From Burkholderia sp. WAC0059 (lineage in GTDB: Bacteria; Pseudomonadota; Gammaproteobacteria; Burkholderiales; Burkholderiaceae): DNA of 64,000 nucleotides. Where the stretch lies: NCBI RefSeq assembly GCF_002870125.1, contig NZ_PNEO01000024.1:1-64000 (forward strand), in the 5' to 3' direction. The first letter of the stretch is position 1; every line of letters begins with the position of its first letter. This document shows, in pieces, positions 8,801 to 17,482 of this stretch. The translations under genes and the position numbers were made by a program. The notes below the pieces were generated by a model that was not told the DNA's origin, made no database searches, and saw only the letters and a list, made by a program, of their open reading frames with translations.

Positions 8801-11800
8801 TTGCCGCCCGAGGTCACGTCGCCGCCGAACGCAATGCTGCCGGCCGTCGAGGTCGCGCTCAGGGCACCGACCACCGTCGTCGCGCCAAGCGACATGTCGC
8901 CGGCGGACGTGGCCGTCAACTGGCCGGCGCCCTCGATACCGCCGAGCGTGATGCCTCCACCGGCGCTGAGCGAAATATTCTGGCCAAAGGTCAGGGCCCC
9001 GCCGCCGCTGATCGATCCCCCTGCGGTGATCGCCGCCGCGTCGAGCCCGGCGAGCGAACCGGTCAGCGCCATGTCGCCGCCGGCGTTCAACACCGTGCTT
9101 CCGTTGACGAGCCCGCCACCCAGCGCAAGCGAGCCACCGGCGCTGGCCGCCAGATTCCCGACGCTCTCCGTCGTACCGGCCACAGCCAGATTGCCGTTCT
9201 GCGCACTGAGCGTGGTGTCGCCTCCGGAGTCGATGCTGCCGCTGACGCTCAGGTTGCGAACGGCCCCCATGCCAAGCGCCGCTCCACTCGTCACGTCGCC
9301 GCCAACCGCGATATCGCGTGCGGCGGTAACGGTCATCGCGCCTCCGGCGCCCAGGGCCCCCGCGACGGTAACGTCTCCGGTCCCGTCAAGCCCCTGCGCC
9401 GTGAGGGCAAGCGTGCCGCTCGCGAGCGCGGAATTCATCGACAGATCATTCCCGGCCGTCGCAACCAGGTTGCCGTTGGTCGTCACGTCGCCGGTCGAAA
9501 GACTGCCCCCGGCGTTCAGCGTAAGGTCGCCGGTCGAGTTCACGTCGGCAAGCGCCATGTCGGCCGCCGCCGTCACGACCGTCGTTCCTCCGCTACTGAT
9601 GGTGCCGGCCGCGCTGACGTCGCGCGCCGCGGTCAGCGTCACGTTGCCGGATGCCGTCGCCGTACCGGTGAACGTAACGTCGCCTTCCCCTGCATTGCCG
9701 TTGGCATTCACCACCAGGTCGCCGCTCACGGCCTGCACGCTGCCCAGCCCGGCATTGTTGCCGCCCGTCACCTGGACGCTCGAACCCTGGAGCGAACCGG
9801 TCAGCGAAAGATCGTTCGCCGCATCCAGCGTCGCGGCCTGCGAGAACGCGGCGGAGCCTGCGCCGGTGATGTCCTGGCCTGCCGTCAGCGTGCCGGCCAT
9901 CTGTCCGGCGACAGCCCCCGTCAGATCGATGTCGCGCCCGGCCTGCACGGTGACGTTGCCCGCGGCCGACACCTGCCCGCCCAGCGTCGTGTCGAGACCC
10001 GAGCTCACGTTCAGTGCGCCGGACGTGGTGGTGGTACCGCCCAGCGTGGCGCTGCCGGTCGTGGCGGTGACGTCGAGATCGCCGACCGACTCCACGGTGC
10101 CGGTCGGGGCGACCGTCACGTTGCGCTGCGCGGCGAGCGTCATGACATCGCCGCTGCCGAGCGAGCCACTGATGAGAACATCGCGAGCCGCATTCAGCGT
10201 AACGGTACCAGGCGCCGTGGCCGTTCCGGTGATCGACGCATCGCCATCGCCCAGATTGCCGTTCGCAGCAAGCGTCAGCGTCGTGGCCGAGGCAACGTTG
10301 TCCAGCGCGGCGTTATCCCCGCCCGTTGCCTGCACGGAATTCGCACCCAGCGAGCCGGTCAGGGCGATGTCACGCTGGGCGTCATAGACGGCAGCGTCGG
10401 TAAACGACTGCGTGCCGGGCCCGTCGATGTCGCGCCCGGCATTGACATAGCCGTTTGCCTGACCGACCAGCGTGCCGTTGAGCACGGCATCGCGACCTGC
10501 GTCCAGCGTCACGTCGCCGACGGCGCTCGTACTCGCGCCGAGCAAAAGGTCGAGCCCCGTCGTGATGTCGAGCGTGCCGCCGCTGTTGATCCCGCCCGTG
10601 GCGTTCAGGCTGCCCTGCTGGGCATCCAGCACGGCGTTGCCGTTCGACTCGATCGCGCCCGCCACGTCGATGTCGTCCAGCGCCGTCACGCCGACTGTCG
10701 TGCCGGCCGCCAGCTTGCCCGCAGACGCCACCGTTACGTCCCCGTTCGCCGCCGCCGTCACCGCACCGGCCGCCGCGGCCGCACCGTTCACGCTCAGGCT
10801 GCCGCTGCCGCCGGTGCCCGCGTCCAGTGCCAGCGTCGAGGCGGATTCGACATTGTTTACAGCCGCGTCGCCGGCCGCCGACACCTGCACCGACTGCCCC
10901 TGGATCAGGCCGCCCTGTGCGATGCTGCCGCCGGCAGTAAGCGTCGCCGCCTGCGCGAACGCAAGCGTACCCGCGCCGCCGATGTCGCCCGCGGCCGTCA
11001 CTGTGCCGTTGCCCTGGCCGTTAATCGACCCGGTCACGTTCACATCGCCCCCGGCCTGCAGCGTCGTGTCGAGCGCCACGCTCGCCGCGCCGCCGATATC
11101 GATGTCGGTGCCAGCCTGGGCAGCGAGCGCGCCCGCGCTGTTGAGCGAGCCTGCCACGCTGGCCGTCCCCGCCAGCGCGTTCAGCGTCGTATCGCCCGTG
11201 GACTGGAGGATGCCGTTGACGCCGATGTTCTGCCCAGCCGTCAGCGCAACCGTGGAACCGCCTGCGAGTGTGCCATTGAGCGTCAGGTTGCCCGTCGCGC
11301 CGAGCGCAATGGTCGAACCTGCCTGCACGTCCTGGAACGTGCCGTCGCCGCCGGCCGCCGTCTGTACTGTTTCACCGCGCAGCGAGCCGGTCAGATCCGT
11401 GTCGCCACCCGAGCTCAGGCTCGCCGCGAGCCCGAACGCGAAGGCCGCGCCGCCGGTAATCGCACCGCCCGCGTTGAGCGTGCCGTTGCCCTGTGCGACC
11501 ACCGTGCCGTTCGCGGTGATGTCCTGGCCGGCCGTCAGCGTCAGGTCGCCGAGCGCGGACGTACTGTTGCTGCCGAGGTCGATCGACTGGGCCGCGTTGA
11601 TCGCCAGATCGGTGCCCGACTCGATGGTGCCGGTGCTCGTGAGCGAGCCCGCCGTATCCGCGAGGCTCATGCTGCCGTTGGACTGGACCGTGCCGGCAAT
11701 CGACGTACCGGACACCGCCGTCACATTCAGCGCCGCGGCTGTGCCCAGTGAAGCAGTCGAAGCGACCGACACCGAGCCTGCGGCATTCAGCGTGCTGCCC

Positions 11801-14526
11801 GTCTGCGACGTCACGGTGCCGTTCACCGCGATGTCGCCGCCGCCCGCCTGACCGTTCGCCGTGACCGCGAGCGCGCCGTTTGCCTGCACGTTGTTCAGCG
11901 ATGCCGAATTACCCGCATTCAGCGTCACCGTATTGCCGTCGAGCGTGCCGGGCACGGCAATATCGTTGCCTGCGCTTGCCGTCGCGTCGCCCGTAAAGCT
12001 GCTGTTACCGGCGAATGTAATGTCGCCGCCTGCCGTCAGGGTGCCGTTGCCTGTCACGGTCGTCAGGCCGTTCAGTGCGATGTCCTGCCCGGCCTGGGCA
12101 ACCAGGTTGCCGCCGCTGTCGAGCGAACCGTTCGACGTGATGCCGCTGCCCGCGGAGAGCGACAGATCGCCGACCGATTGCACGGTGGCAGACGACGCCA
12201 CGCTCACGTTGCCCTGGGCGCCGAGCGCGACTTGCGCACCACCGGCCAGCGTGCCGTTGACAACCACGTCTCCCGCCGCCTGCACCGTGGTCGCACCGAC
12301 CGCGGCCGCATTGCCGTTGAACGTCACGTCGCCGTTGCCCGATGCCCCGCTGGCGGCCACCGAGAAGGCGCCACCCGCCTGCACGTCGCCCAGCGTCACG
12401 CTGTTGGCTGCATTGACCTGCAGTCCGTTCGACAGCAGCTTGCCGGTCAGCGCCACGTCCTGCCCGCTGGCAAGGGTGCCGTTCTCGCCGAACGCCAGCG
12501 AGCCGCTGCCCGTGATGTCGCCCTGTGCGTTCAGCGTACCGTTCTGCTGGACGATCAGTACGCCCGGCACGTCGACGCTGCCGCCGTTGATCGTCGCGTC
12601 CGTGCCGACGAGCAGCGACCCGGCCACACTGAATGCGCCCGGCGTATTCGCCGTGAGCGTCGTGCCGCTTGCAAGCGACCCCGTCACCGAAATGCCCTGC
12701 CCGGCCGCGAGCGTCACGGCATCGTCGGCCGTCGCCTGTGCGGCGACCGTCATGGCCTGTCCGGAGGACAGCGCGAGATTGCCCGCGCTGTTGACGTTGG
12801 CGTTCGCCGCGAGGTTGCCGGCCGTCGCCGCGAGCGCGAGGTCGCCGGAAGTCTGCAGCGCCGCGTTCACGTTCAGGTTCTGGCCAGCGCTCGCCTGCAG
12901 CGACCCGCTGCTCGTCTGGCCGTTCACGTCGATATCCTGCGCGGCCTGCAGCATGGCCGCGCCGGTCACCACCGACGTGCCGTTCAGCGTGATGTCGCCC
13001 GTACCGTCGTTGCCCTGCGCCGTCAGCGTCAAGCCGCCGCCGCTCTGCATGCTACCGGCCGTGAGGCTTCCGCCCGCAGTCATCGACGTATCGGTCGCGG
13101 ATTGGGTATTAGCCACGTTGATGTCGCCGCCGGCATTGATCGACAGTGCCGCGCCAGACTGGATCGCGCCCGTCGAGCTCACATCGCCTGCCGCGTTGAT
13201 CGCATAGCCGCCGACGCCGATGTGCGTGCCGGTCATCGACACGTCGCCGGACGACTGGATACTGGCCTGCTGCTGCGCCGCCGTGCCGGCAACCGTCACG
13301 TCCCCGTTGGCCGACAGGGTCAGGTCACCCGTGTTCGCAGCCAGTTGGGCATCCGCGCGCACGCCCATGCCAGCAGCCGTGCCGATCACCTCGATCTGGC
13401 CAGCCGTCATTGCGCCATAGGCGGTCGCGTCGACGGCCAGCCCATTGTTCGCATGCCCGTTGGCTGCGTTGATGACCGCGGCCGTATTGGCTGCGCCGTT
13501 GGCCGAAGTCGCCCAGGTGGTGCCGGTCGAGTCGACCACCGACGGCATCACGAACTGGTCCCCGGCGACCGCGTTGATGCGCGAGCCCGCATAGAGCGGC
13601 GCATCGACGCCAATCGTCTCGCCGATCAGGTCGATCGTGCCGACCGTGCCCTCGATGCCCGCGCCCGGTCCATTGACCCCGCTGTCGCCCTCGATCTGGA
13701 TATGGCCGCCCGTGACGCTGTAACCGACGGCCGAGGCATTGCTGAAACTGGTCTGTGTGCCGCCGACGCTGTCGAGAAACTGCGGCACGCCCGTCGAGAG
13801 CGTCACGCCGATCGTGTTCGTAAAGCCCGTGCCCTGGGTCGTGATGCCGTTCGGATTCGCGATGATGACCGTCGCGGGCGAACCAAACACTTCGAGCGGA
13901 CCATTGAGCAGGCTGGCATAGGCGGCGCCGCTCGACGTCACCTGGTTGACGATGATGCTCGCGGTGCGTCCGTTGAGGTTCGGATTCGCCGCCACGTTGC
14001 CACCCGTCAGCGACGTACCCGACATCAGGCTGTTATTGAGAATCAGCCCGACCGGGTCGATGTTGAAACTCTGGTACTGGTTCAGCGAAATGCCGGCCGC
14101 ATTCGGCGCAGTAATGTTCACGACCGGCACGCCGCCGCCGGAGCCGGTGGACTGCGTAATTTTCGGCTGGAACGCGATGGGGGCCGTCGGATCGACGATC
14201 GGCGTTGCCTGCGCGAGCTGCATCGAGAATCGCACGCGCAGCGCAGCCAGATCGAGCGCGGTCTGCCAGGCCGGTGCCTCGGGGCGTACGCTCCCCTCGG
14301 CCAGCACGGCCGCTGCATCGTCGCCCTGCTCGACGGTGATGGTGATCGGGCCGGTAAAGAGCGTCGCGGCGACAAGCGCGGAAACGGCGCGCTGCCATAC
14401 GCGGTACGGACGCGGCGTCCCGCGCGGCACGAGCCACAACGGCAGCCGCACGCGCGCACGCGACAGATCGCGCAAGGCGTTAGCCCGCTCAAGTTGTCTC
14501 ACATCGCCCCGTTTCGACGTGTCCAT
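2797..14526 (-). CDS. Giant TPS exoprotein / CdiA-like contact-dependent inhibition effector with C39-like peptidase tip
   Basis: 3909 aa. A long basic N-terminus with a weak hydrophobic stretch (about residues 47-64) serves as the export signal. A haemagglutination-activity/TPS domain follows (about 120-340) with 'NPNL' and 'ANPNGITTQGTGF'. Residues about 380-2250 are tandem beta-helix repeats of the form GDVTLxAGxDIxVxG, followed by less regular FHA repeats. A hydrophobic pretoxin stretch near 3330 reads 'LAIAIVASILTYGAASAAIG'. The tip (about 3750-3909) has Q..ETTC3769GQTC, GH3865WVMVDG and KD3882PAG, the Cys-His-Asp layout of C39-like peptidases. Family knowledge: such proteins form surface filaments and deliver the tip into neighbouring cells. 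The immunity gene overlaps its stop; the transporter and parvulin genes lie upstream. No VENN motif was seen before the tip. Confidence 0.85.
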   Translation of the reverse strand: MDTSKRGDVRQLERANALRDLSRARVRLPLWLVPRGTPRPYRVWQRAVSALVAATLFTGPITITVEQGDDAAAVLAEGSVRPEAPAWQTALDLAALRVRFSMQLAQATPIVDPTAPIAFQPKITQSTGSGGGVPVVNITAPNAAGISLNQYQSFNIDPVGLILNNSLMSGTSLTGGNVAANPNLNGRTASIIVNQVTSSGAAYASLLNGPLEVFGSPATVIIANPNGITTQGTGFTNTIGVTLSTGVPQFLDSVGGTQTSFSNASAVGYSVTGGHIQIEGDSGVNGPGAGIEGTVGTIDLIGETIGVDAPLYAGSRINAVAGDQFVMPSVVDSTGTTWATSANGAANTAAVINAANGHANNGLAVDATAYGAMTAGQIEVIGTAAGMGVRADAQLAANTGDLTLSANGDVTVAGTAAQQQASIQSSGDVSMTGTHIGVGGYAINAAGDVSSTGAIQSGAALSINAGGDINVANTQSATDTSMTAGGSLTAGSMQSGGGLTLTAQGNDGTGDITLNGTSVVTGAAMLQAAQDIDVNGQTSSGSLQASAGQNLNVNAALQTSGDLALAATAGNLAANANVNSAGNLALSSGQAMTVAAQATADDAVTLAAGQGISVTGSLASGTTLTANTPGAFSVAGSLLVGTDATINGGSVDVPGVLIVQQNGTLNAQGDITGSGSLAFGENGTLASGQDVALTGKLLSNGLQVNAANSVTLGDVQAGGAFSVAASGASGNGDVTFNGNAAAVGATTVQAAGDVVVNGTLAGGAQVALGAQGNVSVASSATVQSVGDLSLSAGSGITSNGSLDSGGNLVAQAGQDIALNGLTTVTGNGTLTAGGDITFAGNSSFTGDATASAGNDIAVPGTLDGNTVTLNAGNSASLNNVQANGALAVTANGQAGGGDIAVNGTVTSQTGSTLNAAGSVSVASTASLGTAAALNVTAVSGTSIAGTVQSNGSMSLADTAGSLTSTGTIESGTDLAINAAQSIDLGSNSTSALGDLTLTAGQDITANGTVVAQGNGTLNAGGAITGGAAFAFGLAASLSSGGDTDLTGSLRGETVQTAAGGDGTFQDVQAGSTIALGATGNLTLNGTLAGGSTVALTAGQNIGVNGILQSTGDTTLNALAGTASVAGSLNSAGALAAQAGTDIDIGGAASVALDTTLQAGGDVNVTGSINGQGNGTVTAAGDIGGAGTLAFAQAATLTAGGSIAQGGLIQGQSVQVSAAGDAAVNNVESASTLALDAGTGGSGSLSVNGAAAAAGAVTAAANGDVTVASAGKLAAGTTVGVTALDDIDVAGAIESNGNAVLDAQQGSLNATGGINSGGTLDITTGLDLLLGASTSAVGDVTLDAGRDAVLNGTLVGQANGYVNAGRDIDGPGTQSFTDAAVYDAQRDIALTGSLGANSVQATGGDNAALDNVASATTLTLAANGNLGDGDASITGTATAPGTVTLNAARDVLISGSLGSGDVMTLAAQRNVTVAPTGTVESVGDLDVTATTGSATLGGTTTTSGALNVSSGLDTTLGGQVSAAGNVTVQAGRDIDLTGAVAGQMAGTLTAGQDITGAGSAAFSQAATLDAANDLSLTGSLQGSSVQVTGGNNAGLGSVQAVSGDLVVNANGNAGEGDVTFTGTATASGNVTLTAARDVSAAGTISSGGTTVVTAAADMALADVNSTGDLTLNAGGSLSTGDVTTNGNLVATAGNDLSMNSALASGTLALTAQGLDGTGDVTVAGALGAGGAMTVTAARDIAVGGDVTSGAALGMGAVRNLSVSGSIDSGGDTTLSAQNGNLAVAGTTESVGNLAASAGGSLALGGGLVNGSTVLNAGGDMALTGSLAGLDAAAITAGGSISGGGALTFGQNISLSAGGGITLGGIEGAGQLTATSAGDMSLGATTVVGALSATSTAGSIAFGGDVTSGGNVQITAAQGASVAGSVSSMGDVNIQGTGGNVSVSGGVSSNGDTTLAAGQTLTLGGTSTVAGELSLTGDNVTISGEQGTSENLTVSAQGTLDASQAALVSSQNMTLGGANVVLGTAIVGGNLTAQASNSLSVAAGDVDVVGTTSLEAQNSFDNAGDILSGGNLLVSAASVTDEAGASLASTNTTTVDATNFTNAGLVNGITTTLNVAGALDNSDGSLMGVNGLTINTGSLDNQNGLIFAGNTTGSASTTSNIALTISGSGDAFNNAGGQLLAQGNLAIDAPNATLDMSQGTISQAGQLALTVGTLDIAGTWDFGGTGVTVDALDGMVNNGTIDGSAPLTISTGGTFTNNGQVIGDGVTFNGTLDNAAGALLHASDDLAINGNVTNAGTVEAGGTLNVTGSAYDNQMGTTQAVGDISFNLGSGTLQNTGGSIYAGNDITINAGTVINDQAAPTGSVTTTQAISDTSVLMSGSVGTAAYAFVWDAYAGGDTDSGGTVTETMAATLGDLLSPSGAATDTALSDYAAYGYGECEAFCEVTGEQPDVNSGTVTFNEQQLVTGSQPETGAPYYNTFWFVGSGQGTNVTLTLPTEYETTTTEQLGPSGVISAGGSISLTANTLSNQSGEIAAQGNVSLNVQSLSNGALPAAEASQSTIFVNQAAYTAFLDQLAALGTIAVPVGNSQEELETPTEFTIDTSATAPTAAGTTVATLPTGLVVAGDNLTVSGGNLVNAGLLYAGNDVNITAASLTNEGGNQQNSSSQVGCASGVPEADCGYAVGQPRGDNPVTSSFSYSQDDATIYAGNDLVIAAGQINNTYGNLLAGYDIVIGGVGTTATSTTPAQSLNNTSGNIVAGNDITLNVSGSITNDLPPPVLVHDNYGTQQQYSGCMTAGGYKESYCEAYVDQQSGSQSVISAGNNLQINAGSLTNIGSLISAGTSATINVAGPVVNEAQTLNAYWHSEWVQETGLFSSDIRHNTWACGSVAECTALYGSAYTSVGGEIDPPTPVGNVAATIEAPNLSITSGGEIQNVGNVVGTSVSLTGQKLINGITTANTYTPTVNAPSQVISLSPLTMPNLNLSTPRTVGTPLPTPVAGEASYVDGTLGASQASMLGPQQLLNALPASLQPSTTLFYYNPQEEDLLLQQSALQQTGEASFINGLSYDGTTGMSVTDQEKAILYENAINYAEQNNLQLGTALTQTQINALTEPMLWYVEQTIPDPTCTATGVGVCPTITALMPQVYLPQNWNALSAGGNIEASQNLTLNFGSASTGGSITNTGTISSGGTLTVNTGTLTNEANQVNVGQIWNSVTGGYTDTTGTEVQPGGFMSAADMNLNVQTLNQIGGALQELNADGTVNEAGTQQVLAALQQQLGGDFTQTSVSNNLNTSFTAQGGGLPGFVALAIAIVASILTYGAASAAIGATLGAEATTFAAATATATAGLGNIALAAGMAGLASSVTSQVLTTGSVDWGNAFESAAVAAVTAGLTNGITYNTSSGLGFSTGPITAGGATSSLVQLAGVQTVGGSLVPQAGATTAASLPGEALAIGADATLSAGVQTAIEGGSFLGNLESVATSEAAAAGAYEIGNIEPTLTQDLGQTGGELAYIAAHGALGCAASAAEGTGCAGGAIGGAASAAITPFILDGVDPSGAALSPGQSALVTALSMLSGAGVAGALGQNTTAAAISAENESLNNDQATPSHVKEAIGVAQSAISWLDSAGSAFASALLNTGQQAALQVFDGLYDVGGPGSLGPQSALDQSLAQNGLAGTVQAIGSNITNTIEAALQGNPTAIGSLTGSVAVGAVLGGVTGAAEAGVDSAGVEAVAGATDGGTVAGETAGAGGGAGNLTTPWPSQDVQPLLSFVQSGETTCGQTCAAAMAQSMGYTNVTEQTLNQALGTGVTNEAQLAQAVQAVTGEPMVGGAVNFDPSTLTSSQMQGVINNLTGDGSQPIMTLLNAPGQSLTSVGHWVMVDGLDAAGNVVIKDPAGLQYTMTPSNFASSWKSGALVMPSK
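3343..3352 (-). repeat. Toxin-module junction repeat, copy 1 (inside the giant exoprotein)
   Basis: Minus-strand TGCCACAGAC lies in the codons for 'GVEAVAGATDGGT' (around residue 3725), about 44 residues before the catalytic Cys of the toxin tip. It matches the word that opens each displaced module and is the probable exchange point. Confidence 0.5.
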
Positions 14527-14687
14527 GCCGTTATCCGATCTTTACTGTTTTTTCTACGGCTGCCGTGCCGGCTGGTCCGCCGCGGCTCATCCGGCACGCG
14601 ACGGGCCGGTTCGCCCGATGCGCACCGAGGTAGCCGCAACAGCCCTGTCCCCTGCTCCGCCGCACCTGCTGCCCGTCGCCATACCGC

Positions 14688-15644
14688 TTACTGTTGCTGG
14701 ATATGCGCGTTGCGAACCAGATTCAGGACGACCTGGGCTGTCGCCTTCTGGAGGGCAACCTGTTCGAGCTGGCGGCGCAGCGTGTCCTTGATCTGGTCGA
14801 ACTGCGGAATCTGGGTCGGCCGCTCCTGGTCCACGCGCAGAATCCAGTACGAGCCGTTCACTTCCACCGGCTCACTGGACACGGCCCCCTGGGGCAGCTT
14901 CACAAGCGCCTCGGCAAGCGGCTGGGGCCAGTTCTGGGTATTGCCCGCCTGGATCGGCGTCTTGAAGGAAATCCAGTTCAGCGAGCCACCCTGGGCAGCA
15001 TTCGGGCCCTGGCTGTACTGCTTCGCAAGCGTGGCGAAATCGGCGCCCTTCCTGAGCTGGACCAGAATCTTGCCGGCCGTGTCGCTGTCCTTGACTGCAA
15101 TGGCGCTCGGCTTGTATTCGTTCGTGCCGAGCGTCGCCAGAATCCGGTCGTACTGGGCCTTGACGTCGTCGTCGCTCACCGGTGCCGGCTTGATCTGGTC
15201 GCGCAGATACGCCTGCACAACAAGAGCCGTCTTCGCCTGATCGATGGCGGCCACCACATCGGGGTGTTCGTCGTAGTGCTGCTGCTCGGCCGCCTGCCGG
15301 AACAGCTCGCGGGCAATCAGCTGGTTCTTCAGGTTTGTCCGCAGCGCAGGCGTATCCGGTGCATGGCTTGCCTGCACGGCCGCATCGAGCTGGGTCTGCA
15401 TGATCGGCACGCCGTTCACGCTGGCGATCACGCCGGCCGGCAGCGGCCCCGATGCCGGTTCGGCGGCGGCCGCCTCCGAAGCCGCGTGCTCCTTCCTCGA
15501 TTTGGACTTGACGGCCGCGTGCGCCAGCGGCCCGAAAGCCATGCCCAGCGCCACAACCAGCAATCCGGCTCCCAGCCGTTGGCCCATCCGGGCGCGACGA
15601 ATTGCGGGACGCACTGCCCGCACGTTGTCTGAACGAGATTTCAC
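14688..15644 (-). CDS. Periplasmic parvulin-type peptidyl-prolyl isomerase (SurA/Par27-like)
   Basis: 318 aa. GTG 15644 has a strong GGAGGAG site. An N-terminal signal reads 'RLGAGLLVVALGMAFGPLAHA', cut after AHA, followed by a SurA-N-like helical part ('VIASVNGVPIMQTQLDAAVQ', about residues 70-190). The parvulin core follows (about 195-290; 'ADFATLAKQYSQGPNAAQGG', 'LPQGAVSSEPVEVNGSYWIL'). It should catalyse prolyl isomerisation and chaperone substrates in the periplasm. Par27 of Bordetella, of this type, assists FhaB export. Its place 17 bases after the TpsB gene and before the giant exoprotein argues for a dedicated role in keeping the exoproteins export-competent. Confidence 0.85.
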   Translation of the reverse strand: MKSRSDNVRAVRPAIRRARMGQRLGAGLLVVALGMAFGPLAHAAVKSKSRKEHAASEAAAAEPASGPLPAGVIASVNGVPIMQTQLDAAVQASHAPDTPALRTNLKNQLIARELFRQAAEQQHYDEHPDVVAAIDQAKTALVVQAYLRDQIKPAPVSDDDVKAQYDRILATLGTNEYKPSAIAVKDSDTAGKILVQLRKGADFATLAKQYSQGPNAAQGGSLNWISFKTPIQAGNTQNWPQPLAEALVKLPQGAVSSEPVEVNGSYWILRVDQERPTQIPQFDQIKDTLRRQLEQVALQKATAQVVLNLVRNAHIQQQ

Positions 15645-15661
15645 TGCTCCTCCTTCCTTTC

Positions 15662-17482
15662 CTAATCTGACCAGTTGAGTGTTGCCATCAGCACCGTGGA
15701 CTTGCTCCCCAGCGCCGCGGGTTGTACAAGGGCCCGTCCCAGCAGAACCTCGCTCGTGAACGCCTGCGAACTCAGACGCCAGGCCGCGCGAACGCCGATG
15801 CCGGTACCGACCAGCGTCGGCCAGCCACCCTGCGCGACCAGATGGGACTTGCCGCCGTCGAGAAAGACGTACGGTTCGAGATGAACACCGTGCCAGGCCG
15901 GCACGTTCTGCCAGACGGCCTCGTTGCGCAAATAAAAGCCGCTGTCACCGCTCTCGCCGCCTTCGGTGAAACCGCGCACAGTGTCCATGCCGCCGAGGTA
16001 GATCTGCTCGTTGTCGAACAGCGAAACGCGGCTGTACTGGGCGCGCAGCGTTCCCCGGTACTGCCACGCGGTTCCGCCAATGTGGCCGAGTGCTTCCTGA
16101 AGCGTGTTCGTCGTGTCGAGCAGCGTGAACTGGCTATGCGCGTCCGTACTGTCGATATCCGGCTCGTCGTGGCTCGCGCCGAGCCACGACAGTCCCTGCG
16201 AGACGCCGGCATCCCACGTGAAGGCGGCCGGCTGGTCGTCTTCCGTGAAACGGCGCAGTCCGTTGAGCCCCACCCTCAGAACCGTCAGGTCCTGGGGCGA
16301 CAGAAAGATGCCGTTCACGCTACGTTCGGTACGCATTTTTGTCAGCGTCACGTCAAGGCTCATGCGGCCATCATGCGAACGCGTCAGCACGTCGTTCCAG
16401 CCGAATATCTGGCTGAAGGTGCGGCCATCGAGGAGTGCCGTATTGCCGATGGCCTGCTGGTACTCCGAGATCGACGTCGTATAGCTGAACGTCTGGTAGC
16501 CGAACGGCACTGCCCCCGAGAACACGAGCGCGTTGCTGTCCTGCGTGCCGATGTAGTTCAGGGACAACGACTCCTGCAGTCCCACGACGTTGTCCGCCTC
16601 GACGCCGGCCCGGTAGCGCAGGGTGCCGGTCTGCGAGCTCCCGTAGTTGTCCATGCCCGCGCTGTAATAGACGCGGTCGCCATAGTGGTTCGTGATCGCA
16701 ACGACGGAGTCGCCCGGGGCCTCGCCAGGCATGATCTGGATTTCGGCCTGGTTGCGGCGCAGCCGGTTGATCTGGTCAACGCCCTGCTCCAGGTCCGGCA
16801 GACTCAACACGTCTCCCTGGCTATCGCCGAACGCCCAGGCCGTACCGGCATCGGTTACGAGACCGCCGCCATGGGTATCGAAGAAACCCGCCTTCGGATC
16901 GCGCGGGCGCAGGGGCTTGCCGTTCAGCGTGAAAGCCGCGACGTGCCCGGCCACGATGTTGATCGTCAGCGTGCCGCCGGCGAGATTCTGCGGACCGAGA
17001 TAGGCACGCGTCGTGATATCCCCATGAGCGATGAATGCCTCGGTCAGACGCCTGAGCAGCAGGTTGATCCGGTTGCGTCCAAGCTTCTTTCCGAGAAACG
17101 GCTTCGCAACCTCGTCGAGTTCGCGCTGCCCCAACACTCTGTCGCCGGCAAATGCGACGTGCATGATCAGGAACATCGGCGCCACGTCGGGCAGCGACTC
17201 GACATCGGCCCCGGCGGGCAGATTGGGTATCGCGGGCTGCTGCACCGAGATCTGTGCGGGCGCCTGCTGGATCTCGTTCTGACGCTGCTGGTCGCGCTGG
17301 TCTTGCAGCAGACGCTGCCCCGGGTCCTGCGTCGGCCGCGCCGCAATCGCAGCACCAGCCAGCCCTGCAATGGCCTGCGCACGCACGGGAGCGGCCATGA
17401 CGCCGGACAGGACGCCCGCGCCGCAGACGACCATCCCGGACAAGCGCCGCCTCACCCTGTGCCCCGTCACAACCCGAACCAT
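15662..17482 (-). CDS. TpsB/FhaC-ShlB family outer-membrane transporter
   Basis: 606 aa from ATG 17482, which overlaps the end of the upstream exoprotein gene by 16 bp; longer in-frame starts lack a signal peptide. After the signal ('LSGMVVCGAGVLSGVMAAP' then VRAQA) comes a Gln-rich linker, then POTRA domains (about 110-270; 'GRNRINLLLRRLTEAFIAHG', 'AFTLNGKPLRPRDPKAGFFD'). The 16-strand barrel ends in 'VLMATLNWSD', with a conserved 'VRGFTEGGESGDSGFYLRNE' motif. It secretes TPS proteins by recognising their N-terminal TPS domains. Only one transporter serves two exoprotein genes here, so it may export both. Confidence 0.93.
   Translation of the reverse strand: MVRVVTGHRVRRRLSGMVVCGAGVLSGVMAAPVRAQAIAGLAGAAIAARPTQDPGQRLLQDQRDQQRQNEIQQAPAQISVQQPAIPNLPAGADVESLPDVAPMFLIMHVAFAGDRVLGQRELDEVAKPFLGKKLGRNRINLLLRRLTEAFIAHGDITTRAYLGPQNLAGGTLTINIVAGHVAAFTLNGKPLRPRDPKAGFFDTHGGGLVTDAGTAWAFGDSQGDVLSLPDLEQGVDQINRLRRNQAEIQIMPGEAPGDSVVAITNHYGDRVYYSAGMDNYGSSQTGTLRYRAGVEADNVVGLQESLSLNYIGTQDSNALVFSGAVPFGYQTFSYTTSISEYQQAIGNTALLDGRTFSQIFGWNDVLTRSHDGRMSLDVTLTKMRTERSVNGIFLSPQDLTVLRVGLNGLRRFTEDDQPAAFTWDAGVSQGLSWLGASHDEPDIDSTDAHSQFTLLDTTNTLQEALGHIGGTAWQYRGTLRAQYSRVSLFDNEQIYLGGMDTVRGFTEGGESGDSGFYLRNEAVWQNVPAWHGVHLEPYVFLDGGKSHLVAQGGWPTLVGTGIGVRAAWRLSSQAFTSEVLLGRALVQPAALGSKSTVLMATLNWSD

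Noticed and set aside
4279..15240. Long plus-strand open frames (802, 616, 459, 448 and 1020 codons) opposite the giant exoprotein
   Set aside because: They are Arg/Pro/Ala-rich mirror frames of the repetitive GC-rich gene on the minus strand, with no domains and no ribosome sites.
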